Positions 25,952-34,995 of a DNA stretch of 64,000 nt are shown one piece after another. Below the pieces are notes generated by a model. That model saw only the letters and a program-made list of their open reading frames with translations, did no database searches and was not told where the DNA came from. Origin of the DNA: Sphingobacterium olei (GTDB taxonomy: Bacteria; Bacteroidota; Bacteroidia; Sphingobacteriales; Sphingobacteriaceae); NCBI RefSeq assembly GCF_005048855.1, contig NZ_SUME01000003.1:1-64000 (forward strand), read 5' to 3'. The number at the start of each line of letters is the position of its first letter. Position 1 is the first letter of the stretch. Made by a program: the position numbers and the translations under genes.

Positions 25952-27358
25952 ATGAGAAAAAGACACGTATTAGCGGAGATTATTTCGGTAATGGGAATGA
26001 TTTTATGTGTGGAAGTGACCGCTCAACAGACCGCGGTAAACGACTCGAATACCCCACTGCATTTGTTACAACCGGAGTATACGATTCCATATAAACAATG
26101 GACGACAGAAGAAATCAAGCAAAATTTGGATCGGATATTAGCGTATCTGGACAAGACGACCCCTACCCTTGTACGGGATACCTTATCGGGTAAAGAAATT
26201 ACAGACTACACACAGTTAAACAAACATACCCAGTTGGAAAAGGGTGATTTTCGCCTAGCAAGTTACGAATGGGGAGTAACGTATACCGGTATGTTGGAAG
26301 CCGCGGCGGCTACGGCAGATCCTAAATACAGCGAATATGTCGCCAAACGCTTTGCTTTCCTTTCTGAAGTGGCCCCACATTTTCTGCGCTTGCGAAAAGA
26401 ATATCGTGTCGTGGATCGGCAGATTAACCAGGTCATATTACCCGGATCGCTAGATGATGCCGGCGCGATGTGTGCGGCATTGGTTAAATTTGGGCGTACG
26501 GCATCCGGTGTGGATTACAAGGAGCTAATTAATAATTACCTAGATTTTATTGAGAACAAAGAACACCGTCTGTCAGACGGTACGTTTGCGCGTATGCGCC
26601 CACAGGCTAATAGCCTATGGTTGGATGATATGTATATGGGTATTCCGGCACTGGTGCAAATGGGCGTTTACACGGGAGAGAAGCGTTATTTTGACGAAGC
26701 TGTAAAGCAGGTAAAGCAGTTTACGCAACGTATGTTCGTGCCCGAAAAAGGACTGTATTTGCATGGTTGGATCGAAAGTTCGGACAGCCATCCCGCTTTT
26801 CACTGGGCACGCGCTAACGGATGGGCTTTGCTTACGCTTACTGAGGTGCTAGATGCCCTACCCCAGGATCATCCCGAAAGAGCGGATATTGTCTGCATTT
26901 ATAAACAACATGTCAAGGGTATTACAGCTTACCAATCGGGCAGCGGATTCTGGCACCAGTTATTAGACAGAAACGATTCGTATCTCGAAACATCGGCTAC
27001 GGCTATCTATGTGTATTGTATCGCGCGGGGTATCAACAGAGGATGGCTGGATCCGATCTCATACGGACCGGTAGCCCAACTGGGTTGGAGCGCTGTTGCC
27101 ACCAAAATCAATGGGCAGGGACAGGTAGAAGGTACCTGTGTGGGAACGGGGATGGCTTTTGATCCGGCCTATTACTACCACCGTCCGGTAAATGCGTACG
27201 CAGCACACGGATATGGCCCGGCACTGTTGGCCGGAGCGGAGATGATCACCCTGATCAAAAAGTTTCATCCGAAGATGAACGACAGTGCTATTCAGTATTA
27301 TGAAACAGATCCGAAAACTGATGCATCGATTTTCGGGGTAGATGGAAAGACATATTGA
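25952..27358 (+). CDS. GH105/GH88-type unsaturated glucuronyl hydrolase, secreted
   Basis: The frame opens at a TTG (25931), but ATG 25952 begins a good signal peptide (MRKRHVLAEIISVMGMILCVEVTAQQ), giving 468 residues. Family hallmarks are FARMRPQANSLWLDDMYMG (the Asp pair of the active site), ESSDSHPAFHWARANGWALL and GSGFWHQLLDRNDSYLETSATAIYVYCIARGI. These (alpha/alpha)6-barrel enzymes release 4,5-unsaturated glucuronate or galacturonate from oligosaccharides cut by lyases. The next gene, a GH115, removes glucuronic acid from hemicellulose or arabinogalactan, so the pair likely trims uronic-acid-bearing side chains. No SusC/SusD is adjacent. Confidence 0.87.
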   Translation: MRKRHVLAEIISVMGMILCVEVTAQQTAVNDSNTPLHLLQPEYTIPYKQWTTEEIKQNLDRILAYLDKTTPTLVRDTLSGKEITDYTQLNKHTQLEKGDFRLASYEWGVTYTGMLEAAAATADPKYSEYVAKRFAFLSEVAPHFLRLRKEYRVVDRQINQVILPGSLDDAGAMCAALVKFGRTASGVDYKELINNYLDFIENKEHRLSDGTFARMRPQANSLWLDDMYMGIPALVQMGVYTGEKRYFDEAVKQVKQFTQRMFVPEKGLYLHGWIESSDSHPAFHWARANGWALLTLTEVLDALPQDHPERADIVCIYKQHVKGITAYQSGSGFWHQLLDRNDSYLETSATAIYVYCIARGINRGWLDPISYGPVAQLGWSAVATKINGQGQVEGTCVGTGMAFDPAYYYHRPVNAYAAHGYGPALLAGAEMITLIKKFHPKMNDSAIQYYETDPKTDASIFGVDGKTY

Positions 27359-27465
27359 TGTTTGGAACGAACGTACAGTAAGGATTTAACCAAGTGATAG
27401 AACGATGAAGTTTAGCAACTGGCTGCCGAAGTAACCTTAGAAATTACATTAAAAATTAAGTCACG

Positions 27466-29835
27466 ATGAACAAAAAAATAACGCTTTTCCTTTTTTTTTC
27501 GATATGTATTTTTGATGCGCTCGCGACAGCCCGGTTTGAACTTGTCCGACGTGATAGGCAAACCCAGGTAACTTACAACGGTACGGATCCTGTCGTACAG
27601 ACAGCAATCGATATGCTACACGATGATGCAAAACGGGTTACCGGGCAAGGCTTCATACATTCTCGAGAAGCCAAAAACGGCGGTATAATCGTGGGTATAC
27701 CGGGTAAGGATGCAGTTTTAGATCAGTTGCTATCTCGATTTAAAGTTGATATTTCGGGCATAAAAGGGGAATGGGAAGCTTTTAAATTGCAGGTCGTGCA
27801 GGTGAAGAAAGAAAGCTACCTGCTTGTGATCGGCAGCGACGCACGCGGGGCTGCTTATGGCGTATTAGAGCTATCGCGTTTGATCGGTGTCTCGCCCTGG
27901 GTATGGTGGGCGGATGTGGTACCGGAGAAAAAGCAACAGGTATCATTACCTACGGATTTTAAGGTCGTGCAAAAGCCATCCGTACAATACCGGGGTATAT
28001 TTTTAAACGATGAAGATTGGGGTTTAATGCCTTGGAGCAGTATGACGTATGAGCCCACTGATCGGAAGGGCCAGATCGGCCCCAAGACCTATTCGCGCAT
28101 ATTTGAACTGTTGTTGCGCCTACGAGCCAATACCATTTGGCCAGCAATGCACGAAGTAAGCATTCCCTTTTACTTTACTGAAGGGAATAGAGAAGCAGCT
28201 GATAAATACGGAATAATTGTAGGTACTTCACATTGCGAACCGCTGATGCGCAATAGTGCGACCGAATGGGATGTGTCGGGAAAGGGAGACTATAATTACG
28301 TTACCAACCGACAGGAATTACTGAATTATTGGTCCGAGCGTTTGCAGGAATTGCAGGGAGCGGAGAATATTTTTACCATTGGCCTCCGTGGTAAGCACGA
28401 TGGAATGATGCAGGGGGTGAAGACATTGGCAGAACATAAAGCCGTACTTTCGCAGGTATTACCCGATCAACGTGAATTATTGAAGAAGTACATCAACTCA
28501 GATCCGACAAAAGTACCACAGGTGTTTATTCCTTATAAAGAAGTGCTTGATGTGTACAATGATGGTCTTGATGTACCAGAGGACGTAACGATGGTGTGGT
28601 GCGATGATAATTACGGTTATATCAAGCATTTTCCGGATGACAAGGAACGGGCACGTAGTGGGGGGAATGGTCTTTATTACCATGTATCGTATTGGGGGCG
28701 TCCGCACGATTACCTTTGGCTATCGACCATTAGCCCGGCCTTGTTACACCAACAAATGAGCTTGGCCTACGAAAAGGGGGTGCAAAAATTATGGATATTG
28801 AATGTAGGCGATATTAAACCGGCAGAATATCAAATAGAATTATTTTTGGATATGGCCTGGAATATTGAAGCTGTGAGTAAGACCGGTGTATCTGCACATT
28901 TGTTATCTTGGTTGAAAGGTAAATTTGGTGTGCCGGAAGCTAAAAGTCTATTGCCAATAATGAACGAATATTATCGTTTGGCTTATATCCGAAAGCCCGA
29001 ACATATGGGCAATACCAGAGTAGAAGAACAGGATCCGTTGTATAAAATCGTCAAGGATCTGGATTGGAGTGAAGCTGAAATTCGACAACGTTTAAACGAC
29101 TATGGTAAACTGTCGGATCAAGTAGCGGAAATTGCCAGACATATTCCTCTTGTTCAACAGTCCGCCTATTTTCAATTGATCAAATATCCTGTACAGTCTG
29201 CTGCGCAAATGAATAAAAAATTGTTGCATGCACAGCTATCACGCCACGGCAAAGGTTTATGGAACGACAGCCATAAGGCATTTGACAGTATTGTATCGCT
29301 TACTGCACAGTATAATCAGCTGGAAGGTGGTAAGTGGAATAGGATGGTAGATTACAAGCCTCGGGATCTAGCTGTTTATCAGCGGGTTCCCGAGCAGGAA
29401 GCGACGGGCAGTATGGCGCCGACGAAAGTTGTCCTACATGAATTTTCGGCTATGGATTTCAAATACAATACAAGTCGCGTAAGGACCATAGACGGTTTAG
29501 GTTATACGGGAAAAATGTTGGCTATCCCCAAAGGGGAGAAGATCACTTTTGGATTTTCTGCTTTGCAGAAAGATTCTGTACAGGTAGAAATTCGCCTGCT
29601 GCCTAACCATGCGGTAGACGGGAAAGAGTTACGTTTTGGTATTGCTATTGACGACCAACCAATGCAGGAAGTTTCTTACAAAACAGAAGGTCGAAGTGAA
29701 GAATGGAAATTGAACGTGTTACGCAATCAAGCCATCCGCGTCGTCACACTTCCGGCCAACGACATTTCCAAGCATGAACTTGTCGTGACAGCATTGGACG
29801 AGGGAGTTGTAGTCGATCAGGTAATCATATATTGA
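27466..29835 (+). CDS. GH115 alpha-glucuronidase
   Basis: A 789-residue protein with a signal peptide (about 1-22). GH115 signatures include YGVLELSRLIGVSPWVWWADVVP, YRGIFLNDEDWGLMPW, LLRLRANTIWPAMHE, TIGLRGKHDGMM, TMVWCDDNYGYI, YYHVSYWGRPHDYLW and LWILNVGDIKPAEY. GH115 enzymes remove 1,2-linked (4-O-methyl)glucuronic acid from internal and terminal xylose, or glucuronate from arabinogalactan. The protein is somewhat shorter than many GH115 members, with a shorter C-terminal beta-sandwich. It lies 107 bp after GH105 and is convergent with nhaA. Confidence 0.92.
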   Translation: MNKKITLFLFFSICIFDALATARFELVRRDRQTQVTYNGTDPVVQTAIDMLHDDAKRVTGQGFIHSREAKNGGIIVGIPGKDAVLDQLLSRFKVDISGIKGEWEAFKLQVVQVKKESYLLVIGSDARGAAYGVLELSRLIGVSPWVWWADVVPEKKQQVSLPTDFKVVQKPSVQYRGIFLNDEDWGLMPWSSMTYEPTDRKGQIGPKTYSRIFELLLRLRANTIWPAMHEVSIPFYFTEGNREAADKYGIIVGTSHCEPLMRNSATEWDVSGKGDYNYVTNRQELLNYWSERLQELQGAENIFTIGLRGKHDGMMQGVKTLAEHKAVLSQVLPDQRELLKKYINSDPTKVPQVFIPYKEVLDVYNDGLDVPEDVTMVWCDDNYGYIKHFPDDKERARSGGNGLYYHVSYWGRPHDYLWLSTISPALLHQQMSLAYEKGVQKLWILNVGDIKPAEYQIELFLDMAWNIEAVSKTGVSAHLLSWLKGKFGVPEAKSLLPIMNEYYRLAYIRKPEHMGNTRVEEQDPLYKIVKDLDWSEAEIRQRLNDYGKLSDQVAEIARHIPLVQQSAYFQLIKYPVQSAAQMNKKLLHAQLSRHGKGLWNDSHKAFDSIVSLTAQYNQLEGGKWNRMVDYKPRDLAVYQRVPEQEATGSMAPTKVVLHEFSAMDFKYNTSRVRTIDGLGYTGKMLAIPKGEKITFGFSALQKDSVQVEIRLLPNHAVDGKELRFGIAIDDQPMQEVSYKTEGRSEEWKLNVLRNQAIRVVTLPANDISKHELVVTALDEGVVVDQVIIY

Positions 29836-29914
29836 CCGAAAAGTCTATTTAACTACCTAACTTGACGCAGTCTACCTATTTTAAATAGCTATAAAGTGAT
29901 AATATCATCATGGC

Positions 29915-31105
29915 TTAAAGTTTTGCTGTTGTAATCATGGCCTTATTGCCCGCCGCCCGTAGCAGGTAGTATCCTGATAATCCGGCAATTAAAGATGCGA
30001 TTAAGATCGATAGCTTTGCCTCGTTAACATATAAGGGGTGGTCAAAGGAAAGGATGGCGATAAAGATAGACATGGTAAATCCTATACCCGATAAGAGACC
30101 TACGCCAATAATATGCTTAAAATTGCTCCCGGCCGGTAAACTACTAATTTTTAGTTTGGTGCAAAGGAAGGTCATGAAAAAGATACCCAATGGCTTACCT
30201 AAAAATAAACCCAAACCGATTCCCAGGCCTAGCGGAGCGACGAGTCCGTTTAACATTTCATTTTGTAAGGTGATGTTGGTGTTGGCGAAGGCGAAAATAG
30301 GGATGATAAGAAAGTTGACCGGCTTCACTAAAGCGTGTTCCAAACGTTCCAATGGAGATTCTACATCCGTTTTATTCGTAGGAATGGTCATTGCCACGAG
30401 TACTCCGGCTATCGTAGCATGTATACCGGAATGGTGAACAAAGTACCAAATAAATATTCCCGGTATAAGGTATAGGTACGGATTCTGGACATTCATGCGA
30501 TTCATAATGAGCAGTACAGCCATGCCTATTCCCGCGTAAAGGAGATAGGTTGCATCTACGCCAGAGGAATAGAAGAAGGCGATGACCATGATAGCAATTA
30601 AATCGTCAACTATTGCTGAAGCGGCCAAAAAGATTTTCAAACTTGCTGGAATGTGTTTCCCCAGTACGCCGATAACAGCTAATGCGAAGGCGATATCCGT
30701 TGCCATGGGAATACCCCAGCCTCCGGCGGTATCGGTACCTGCATTGAACGCTACGTATATCAGCGCAGGCACGGCAGCTCCGCCTAGCGCAGCTAAAATA
30801 GGTAACGATGCTTTACGGGGAGACGATAATTCGCCCTCTACAATCTCCCGTTTGATCTCAAGACCTACCAATAAGAAGAAGACAGCCATCAGTCCGTCGT
30901 TTATCCATAAGATTACACTGTAATTTAAATGGACCGCATCCGACTCATAGCCTAGCTCTACATTTAACACCGATTGCAGCGAGGGAGCTAGAGGTGTATT
31001 TGCTATAATAAGCGATAGTACAACGCCAACGAAAAGCAGTATACCGCCTGCGTTGGCGGATTTAAAGAATCTTCTAAAAACGTTGAGATTAATACGATTT
31101 GCCAT
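29915..31105 (-). CDS. nhaA: Na+/H+ antiporter NhaA
   Basis: A 396-residue inner-membrane protein, close to the usual length of about 390. NhaA motifs are complete: LMAVFFLLVGLEIKREIVEGELS, ALGGAAVPALIY, GWGIPMATDIAFALAVIGVLG and AIVDDLIAIMVIAFFY with the paired Asp that binds Na+, plus GIGFTMSIFIA near the end. It exports Na+ (or Li+) for protons and supports pH and salt homeostasis. A 250-bp spacer upstream holds a GC-rich stem-loop (31194-31246) that would lie in the nhaA mRNA leader. The gene appears monocistronic. Confidence 0.96.
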   Translation of the reverse strand: MANRINLNVFRRFFKSANAGGILLFVGVVLSLIIANTPLAPSLQSVLNVELGYESDAVHLNYSVILWINDGLMAVFFLLVGLEIKREIVEGELSSPRKASLPILAALGGAAVPALIYVAFNAGTDTAGGWGIPMATDIAFALAVIGVLGKHIPASLKIFLAASAIVDDLIAIMVIAFFYSSGVDATYLLYAGIGMAVLLIMNRMNVQNPYLYLIPGIFIWYFVHHSGIHATIAGVLVAMTIPTNKTDVESPLERLEHALVKPVNFLIIPIFAFANTNITLQNEMLNGLVAPLGLGIGLGLFLGKPLGIFFMTFLCTKLKISSLPAGSNFKHIIGVGLLSGIGFTMSIFIAILSFDHPLYVNEAKLSILIASLIAGLSGYYLLRAAGNKAMITTAKL

Positions 31106-31193
31106 GAACGGTGAATTTTGGAAGTCATTTTATGAGCACTTTTTTATATAATACAAATTACGTACGAAATGTTTTAAAAAAAATAAATCCGGC

Positions 31194-31246
31194 GCGGGCA
31201 GCTGCAACGCTGATCTTTGTCACCTTTGGCATATCGCTTTGCCCGC
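31194..31246 (-). promoter_or_regulatory. Structured nhaA 5-prime leader (candidate cis-regulatory RNA)
   Basis: On the minus strand GCGGGCA and TGCCCGC close a 53-base structure that contains CAAAGGTGACAAAG. It is followed by GCCGG and a run of eight T before the nhaA start at 31105. A closed stem plus T-run in front of an ion-antiporter gene is what a riboswitch/attenuator would look like. The rest of the spacer holds no supported gene. Confidence 0.4.
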
Positions 31247-31355
31247 AAATGTCGGTACGAATAAACAATTTTGTATACAGAATGTTAAATATTAATATTG
31301 CCAAATAGTATGATACGATAAGGGAATCCAGATTTTTATTAGATGAGAAGTTCAG

Positions 31356-31592
31356 ATGCGTAAAGAAGAGAAGCAAGGTGGCCAGCAGCGGGAGACGGTC
31401 GCCAGTGTGTTAAAGAAAAAGTTAGGTGCAGTTTACACGACCATACGAAACTGGATGCAGCCGTCTAAAGAGCAGCATACGATCGTCCAAGTCCTGGTTT
31501 TTATCTTAAAACTGCCGGTATTATTGCTGATTTTAGCAATGTCTCCGATATTTATACTGCTTATGGTTATTGTTGTTCTGATTGCGTTGTGA
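31356..31592 (+). CDS. Small single-helix membrane protein of unknown function
   Basis: Seventy-eight residues: a charged N-terminal half (MRKEEKQGGQQRE, Lys-rich) and a C-terminal transmembrane stretch (about 43-78) made almost entirely of Leu/Ile/Val. Its TGA overlaps the GTG start of the next gene (GTGA), a coupling that supports both as real. I recognise no family. It starts a two-gene membrane cassette between nhaA and the GH43 remnant. Confidence 0.6.
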   Translation: MRKEEKQGGQQRETVASVLKKKLGAVYTTIRNWMQPSKEQHTIVQVLVFILKLPVLLLILAMSPIFILLMVIVVLIAL

Positions 31593-31951
31593 AGAAAGCC
31601 AATTATCAACACCTTTTTTTTGCGGTATGCTGTCTTCTTTTTTTTGTACATCAATATGTACAGCACATGAAAATTGTGTCGATTCCAATCGCACATAATT
31701 ACCTCGATCCGCTACTGATCATGCCTATATTGTTTCAGACTGTAACATGGGAACACCAATACATTAGAGGAGAAAAAGATTTCTATCTGCCATGGTCCTA
31801 TCTGCTAGGGTATTTTCTACTGGTATCGATATTAGCAGAAGTAGTTTTTCCAACGATTAACCGCCAACTAATCGGAGATCCATGGGATGTGGTATGCTAT
31901 GCGGTAGGTACCGTTGGTTTTGCAGTAATGCAGAAAAAAAGAAATTTTTAG
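31589..31951 (+). CDS. Small multi-pass membrane protein of unknown function
   Basis: A 120-residue protein from a GTG that overlaps the previous stop by four bases. About three to four hydrophobic helices are visible (9-25, 42-57, 70-88, 100-115), with conserved-looking motifs HNYLDPLL, YFLLVSILAEVVFPTINR and DPWDVVCYAVGTVGF. It resembles short Bacteroidota proteins sometimes labelled as putative Mg-citrate transporter-like, but I cannot support a transport role from sequence. Confidence 0.6.
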   Translation: MKKANYQHLFFAVCCLLFFVHQYVQHMKIVSIPIAHNYLDPLLIMPILFQTVTWEHQYIRGEKDFYLPWSYLLGYFLLVSILAEVVFPTINRQLIGDPWDVVCYAVGTVGFAVMQKKRNF

Positions 31952-31971
31952 CGCATGGAAGAGCATGATAG

Positions 31972-32232
31972 TTAATCGTCGGTCGCTCAAAAACACTTCA
32001 TGGTCCTTATCTGGATGATAAAGGGCTCGATATGAAAACTGCAGGTGGGAAATTGGTGATCGCCGGTGATCAGAATTGGCATGGCGTAGGACACAACGTG
32101 GTAGTGCGTTTGGATGATAACGATTATCTCGTATTCCATGGGTACGACGCTAAGGATGAAGGCAGAGCGAAGTTACGGATCGAAAAAATTACCTGGGACA
32201 ATGCCGGATGGGCGCAGATAAAAAAATATTAA
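31972..32232 (+). pseudogene. Remnant of a GH43 arabinanase/arabinosidase, C-terminal fragment only
   Basis: Reading from 31972, the frame gives LIVGRSKTLHGPYLDDKG, then GDQNWHGVGHNVVVRLDDNDYLVFHGYDA and GRAKLRIEKITW to a TAA. This is the last quarter of a five-bladed GH43 arabinanase, where GRSxxxxGPYxD and the GHN histidine are highly conserved. TGA and TAG stops lie directly upstream in this frame (31966-31971), and no start codon or first four blades remain. About 86 codons of an original of about 320 survive. The fragment abuts the membrane-protein cassette, so the 5-prime part was probably lost by deletion or recombination. Confidence 0.8.
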
Positions 32233-32312
32233 ATTAAATCTATAGAAATGGTAGTCTTTTGGTTTTTTTATTTTACATTTGTATGTTGAATGTTTTACAC
32301 AGCGTAATTTGT

Positions 32313-33212
32313 ATGGAAAAAGCACTAGCGGTATTAAATCTGAATAAACTAAAAGGTAAGGTCACCTTAAAGCATGTGGGTTGGATTATTGTTTCTCTTA
32401 AAGTTATTATATTACTATATTTTATACATCTCGTCATTGAAGGTTTTCAGGCAAACACTTTTCAATTTGGATCTATGTTTTTCGGTTTTATATTAGCGGG
32501 ATTCGTAGCACAGCTTATTGATGGAGCCTTAGGAATGGCCTACGGGGTCAGTTGCACGAGTCTATTATTATGGTTCGGTATTCCTCCCAAGTTTGCATCT
32601 GCGAGTGTACACACCTCTGAAATATTTACGACCGGCGTGTCAGGTTTGTCGCACATCCGTTTTAAAAATATTGACAAAAAGCTTTTCTTTCAAATTGCAA
32701 TAACGGGAAGTATAGGAGCTATACTTGGCGCTTATTTGCTGTCTGACATACTTGATGGCAACCTAATAAAACCCTACATATCTGTCTACTTATTGGGATT
32801 GGGACTGTATTTGCTTTTCAAAGCCTACAGAAATAAGGCCAAGGCTGCACGTAAAATAAAGAATGCACCGCTTTTAGCATTCTGCGGTGGATTATTTGAT
32901 GCCATCGGTGGTGGCGGGTGGGGACCCATCGTCACTTCTAACTTATTAAGCCAAGGGAAAAATGCCCGGGAATCCATAGGTACGGTTAATACCGCAGAAT
33001 TTTTTGTCACCTATTTTGCGACCGCCGTATTTATTTTCGTTCTAGGCGTTCAACACCTAGAAATCGTATTGGGTCTTATCATCGGTGGTGTTATTGCAGC
33101 GCCCGTAGGCGCATATGTAGCTTCCCGAATAAATCCACGTGTTTTGCTTACGCTAGTGGGCGTAATGGTGGTGTTGATTTCTTCTTGGAGTATCTTTCAA
33201 GCCTGGTTCTAG
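32313..33212 (+). CDS. TauE/SafE family permease
   Basis: The frame opens at 32259 (TTG), but a TACATTTG box lies at 32274-32281 and ATG 32313 (MEKALAVLNLNK) gives the more natural start, 299 residues. About eight membrane helices are visible, with the family features GFILAGFVAQLIDGALGMAYGVSCTSLLLWFG and GGLFDAIGGGGWGPIVTSNLLSQG as the two repeated halves. TauE/SafE proteins export sulfite, sulfonates or related organic anions. No sulfur gene adjoins it, so the substrate is open. Its stop overlaps the stop of the convergent DUF4256 gene (CTAG). Confidence 0.85.
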   Translation: MEKALAVLNLNKLKGKVTLKHVGWIIVSLKVIILLYFIHLVIEGFQANTFQFGSMFFGFILAGFVAQLIDGALGMAYGVSCTSLLLWFGIPPKFASASVHTSEIFTTGVSGLSHIRFKNIDKKLFFQIAITGSIGAILGAYLLSDILDGNLIKPYISVYLLGLGLYLLFKAYRNKAKAARKIKNAPLLAFCGGLFDAIGGGGWGPIVTSNLLSQGKNARESIGTVNTAEFFVTYFATAVFIFVLGVQHLEIVLGLIIGGVIAAPVGAYVASRINPRVLLTLVGVMVVLISSWSIFQAWF

Positions 33213-33784
33213 ACTTTCAACAGTCCGCGAAATCCCCTAGCTCCATAATACGACTCCGCGCCGTTGTGATAGATGAATACGCGGCCAAAACGCAAATCGC
33301 CAAAAATTGCCCCACCTAGCTCTCTAATTTCGGTTGGAGTCGCTACCCAACTGGACGTTTTGGTGTCAAACTTGCCCAATTGTTGCAGGTCACGGTACTG
33401 TTCTTCCGTCAGTAGCTCAATACCCATTTCGGCAGCCATACCAACAGCACTGTTTTTTGGTTTATGCTCTTTTCTTGATTCCAATGCCTCGTGATCGTAA
33501 CAAACGCTTCTGCGTCCTTTTGGACTTTCCTGGACGCAATCGCAAAAAATAAATTCATCTGTTTTTGCGTCGTAACCGATCACATCCGGTTCGCCACCTG
33601 TTTCTTCCATTTCATTAAGCGACCATAACTTTTCGGCGTTATCTTCCAGTTTGGTTTGTATTTTACTCCAATCCAATCCTTCATGACGGTTCATGTTCTT
33701 CTCAAAGCGGGTATGTAGAATCTGGAATAATTCCAATATCCGTTCTTGCGGTAGTTCTATTTTATTGTTTACTGTTTTTTTCAT
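33209..33784 (-). CDS. DUF4256 domain protein
   Basis: A 191-residue soluble protein matching DUF4256 through its whole length: MNRHEGLDWSKIQTKL, MEETGGEPDVIGYD, FIFCDCVQESPKGRRSVCYDHEALESRKEHKP and the end FIYHNGAESYYGARGFRG. Function is not known; members are common at the end of ArsR/SRPBCC operons. It is the last gene here, 4 bp after DoxX. Confidence 0.85.
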   Translation of the reverse strand: MKKTVNNKIELPQERILELFQILHTRFEKNMNRHEGLDWSKIQTKLEDNAEKLWSLNEMEETGGEPDVIGYDAKTDEFIFCDCVQESPKGRRSVCYDHEALESRKEHKPKNSAVGMAAEMGIELLTEEQYRDLQQLGKFDTKTSSWVATPTEIRELGGAIFGDLRFGRVFIYHNGAESYYGARGFRGLLKV

Positions 33785-33788
33785 CTAT

Positions 33789-34184
33789 TTAAATTTTTCT
33801 ATCTAACGGTCTGTAATACCACGATATTATAGTAAGTACCAAAAGTAACACGGACGGAAGTATTTCGGTTATGGGATCTCCAAGCACGATATGGGAGACT
33901 GTTGCTCCTGATGCCACAAAGAAAAAACCTGCATACGCCCACTCTTTTAATAATTGAAATTTAGGCAGCAATATAGTAACTACTCCTAATATTTTCCAAA
34001 TACCTAATAAGGTAAGTAGGTAACTTGGATATCCTAAATGACTAAAGGCTTGAATCTCTTCGTCCATTTTAATGAATTGTACTATCCCGGTCGAAAGCAT
34101 TCCCAATGCTAACCAGATAGTAGCAATCCAGTAGGTGATTTTTTTAAACTTTGTTGCGCTCTTAAATTCTGTGGTTGTTGTCAT
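33789..34184 (-). CDS. DoxX-like membrane protein
   Basis: A 131-residue protein with four hydrophobic helices and the DoxX-like motifs GIVQFIKMDEE, FSHLGYPSYLLTLLGIWKILGV and LLPKFQLLKEWAYAGFFF. The family is linked to thiosulfate/quinone oxidation and stress responses, but most short members are uncharacterised. It lies 6 bp after the SRPBCC gene and 4 bp before DUF4256, in a stress-type operon led by ArsR. Confidence 0.85.
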   Translation of the reverse strand: MTTTTEFKSATKFKKITYWIATIWLALGMLSTGIVQFIKMDEEIQAFSHLGYPSYLLTLLGIWKILGVVTILLPKFQLLKEWAYAGFFFVASGATVSHIVLGDPITEILPSVLLLVLTIISWYYRPLDRKI

Positions 34185-34190
34185 AGTGGT

Positions 34191-34658
34191 TTATTTTATG
34201 GTGGTCATAATTTTTTGCAGTTGATTGTGTGCCATATTGATTCCTTTCGCAAAAGGCATTTGTAGCATCAGATCCCTGTCGGCAGTTGACTTGTAAATAA
34301 TGTGTATTGTCAATTTGCTGTTGTGCTCAGTCATTTCGGTAAATTCCAAAAACTCAAGCTGAACAGGAAACGGCGTGTTTTCCATTTCAAATGTCCGGGT
34401 AATTTTATGATTTGGAATGAATTCATGAATGACTCCATTGGCCCTGAATAGCACATTTCCTTGGTTATCTTTTGTTTCAAACTGATAACCTCCATGTACT
34501 TTGCTTTCCATCTTTAGTACTTTATTGCCCATCCATTGTTCTACGAGATCAGCCTCGGTATATGCTTTAAAAAGTAAGTTTACGGGCAATTCAAACTCCC
34601 GTGTAATGATTATTTCCTGTTTGCCTTCTTCGGCATTTACCTTCGTTTTTAATTCCAT
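34191..34658 (-). CDS. SRPBCC/AHSA1-domain protein
   Basis: A 155-residue single-domain START/AHA1-like protein: ITREFELPVNLLFKAYTEADLVEQWMGNK at the N-terminus, then GGYQFE, GVIHEFIPNHKITRTFEME and the C-terminal helix DRDLMLQMPFAKGINMAHNQLQK. Such proteins bind small hydrophobic ligands and are regularly paired with ArsR repressors. It starts 7 bp after the ArsR stop. Confidence 0.9.
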   Translation of the reverse strand: MELKTKVNAEEGKQEIIITREFELPVNLLFKAYTEADLVEQWMGNKVLKMESKVHGGYQFETKDNQGNVLFRANGVIHEFIPNHKITRTFEMENTPFPVQLEFLEFTEMTEHNSKLTIHIIYKSTADRDLMLQMPFAKGINMAHNQLQKIMTTIK

Positions 34659-34665
34659 TGTACCG

Positions 34666-34986
34666 CTATTTAGATTTATAGTTTTTCATCACGTCTTCCA
34701 GTTTATTGAACCTCTCATCCCACATCTGACGGAACGGTTCCACAAAATCCGCGATTTCCTTTATTTTTTTTGGATTTAGCTGATAATAAATTTCTCGACC
34801 ATTTTGCTCTTTTTCCAGCAAGTCACACTCCGTTAGAATTTGTAGGTGCTTCGAAACGGTTGGTCGTGCCGTATCAAAGTTTGATGCTATTGCTCCTGCT
34901 GTCATGGATTGCGACGCAAGTAACAATAGTATCGCTCGTCTTGTCGGGTCGGCTATGGCCTGGAACACATCTCGTCTTAAATTCAT
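34666..34986 (-). CDS. ArsR-family transcriptional repressor
   Basis: A 106-residue winged-helix protein: [63 protein letters not shown]. It has no clear metal-binding Cys set, as in many ArsR proteins paired with SRPBCC domains. It leads an ArsR-SRPBCC-DoxX-DUF4256 operon with gaps of 4-7 bp. The repeats at 34996-35031 over its promoter are the probable binding sites, so autorepression is likely. Confidence 0.92.
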   Translation of the reverse strand: MNLRRDVFQAIADPTRRAILLLLASQSMTAGAIASNFDTARPTVSKHLQILTECDLLEKEQNGREIYYQLNPKKIKEIADFVEPFRQMWDERFNKLEDVMKNYKSK

Positions 34987-34995
34987 TATGAAGTC

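Noticed and set aside
31111..31308. Open frame of 65 codons between nhaA and the small membrane proteins
   Set aside because: It begins with GTG, overlaps the structured nhaA leader and shows no family motif or normal signal; more likely non-coding leader DNA.
32258..32281. TTTG and TACATTTG as a full promoter for the TauE/SafE gene
   Set aside because: The spacing is only 12 bp, too short for this promoter class; only the -7 box is plausible.
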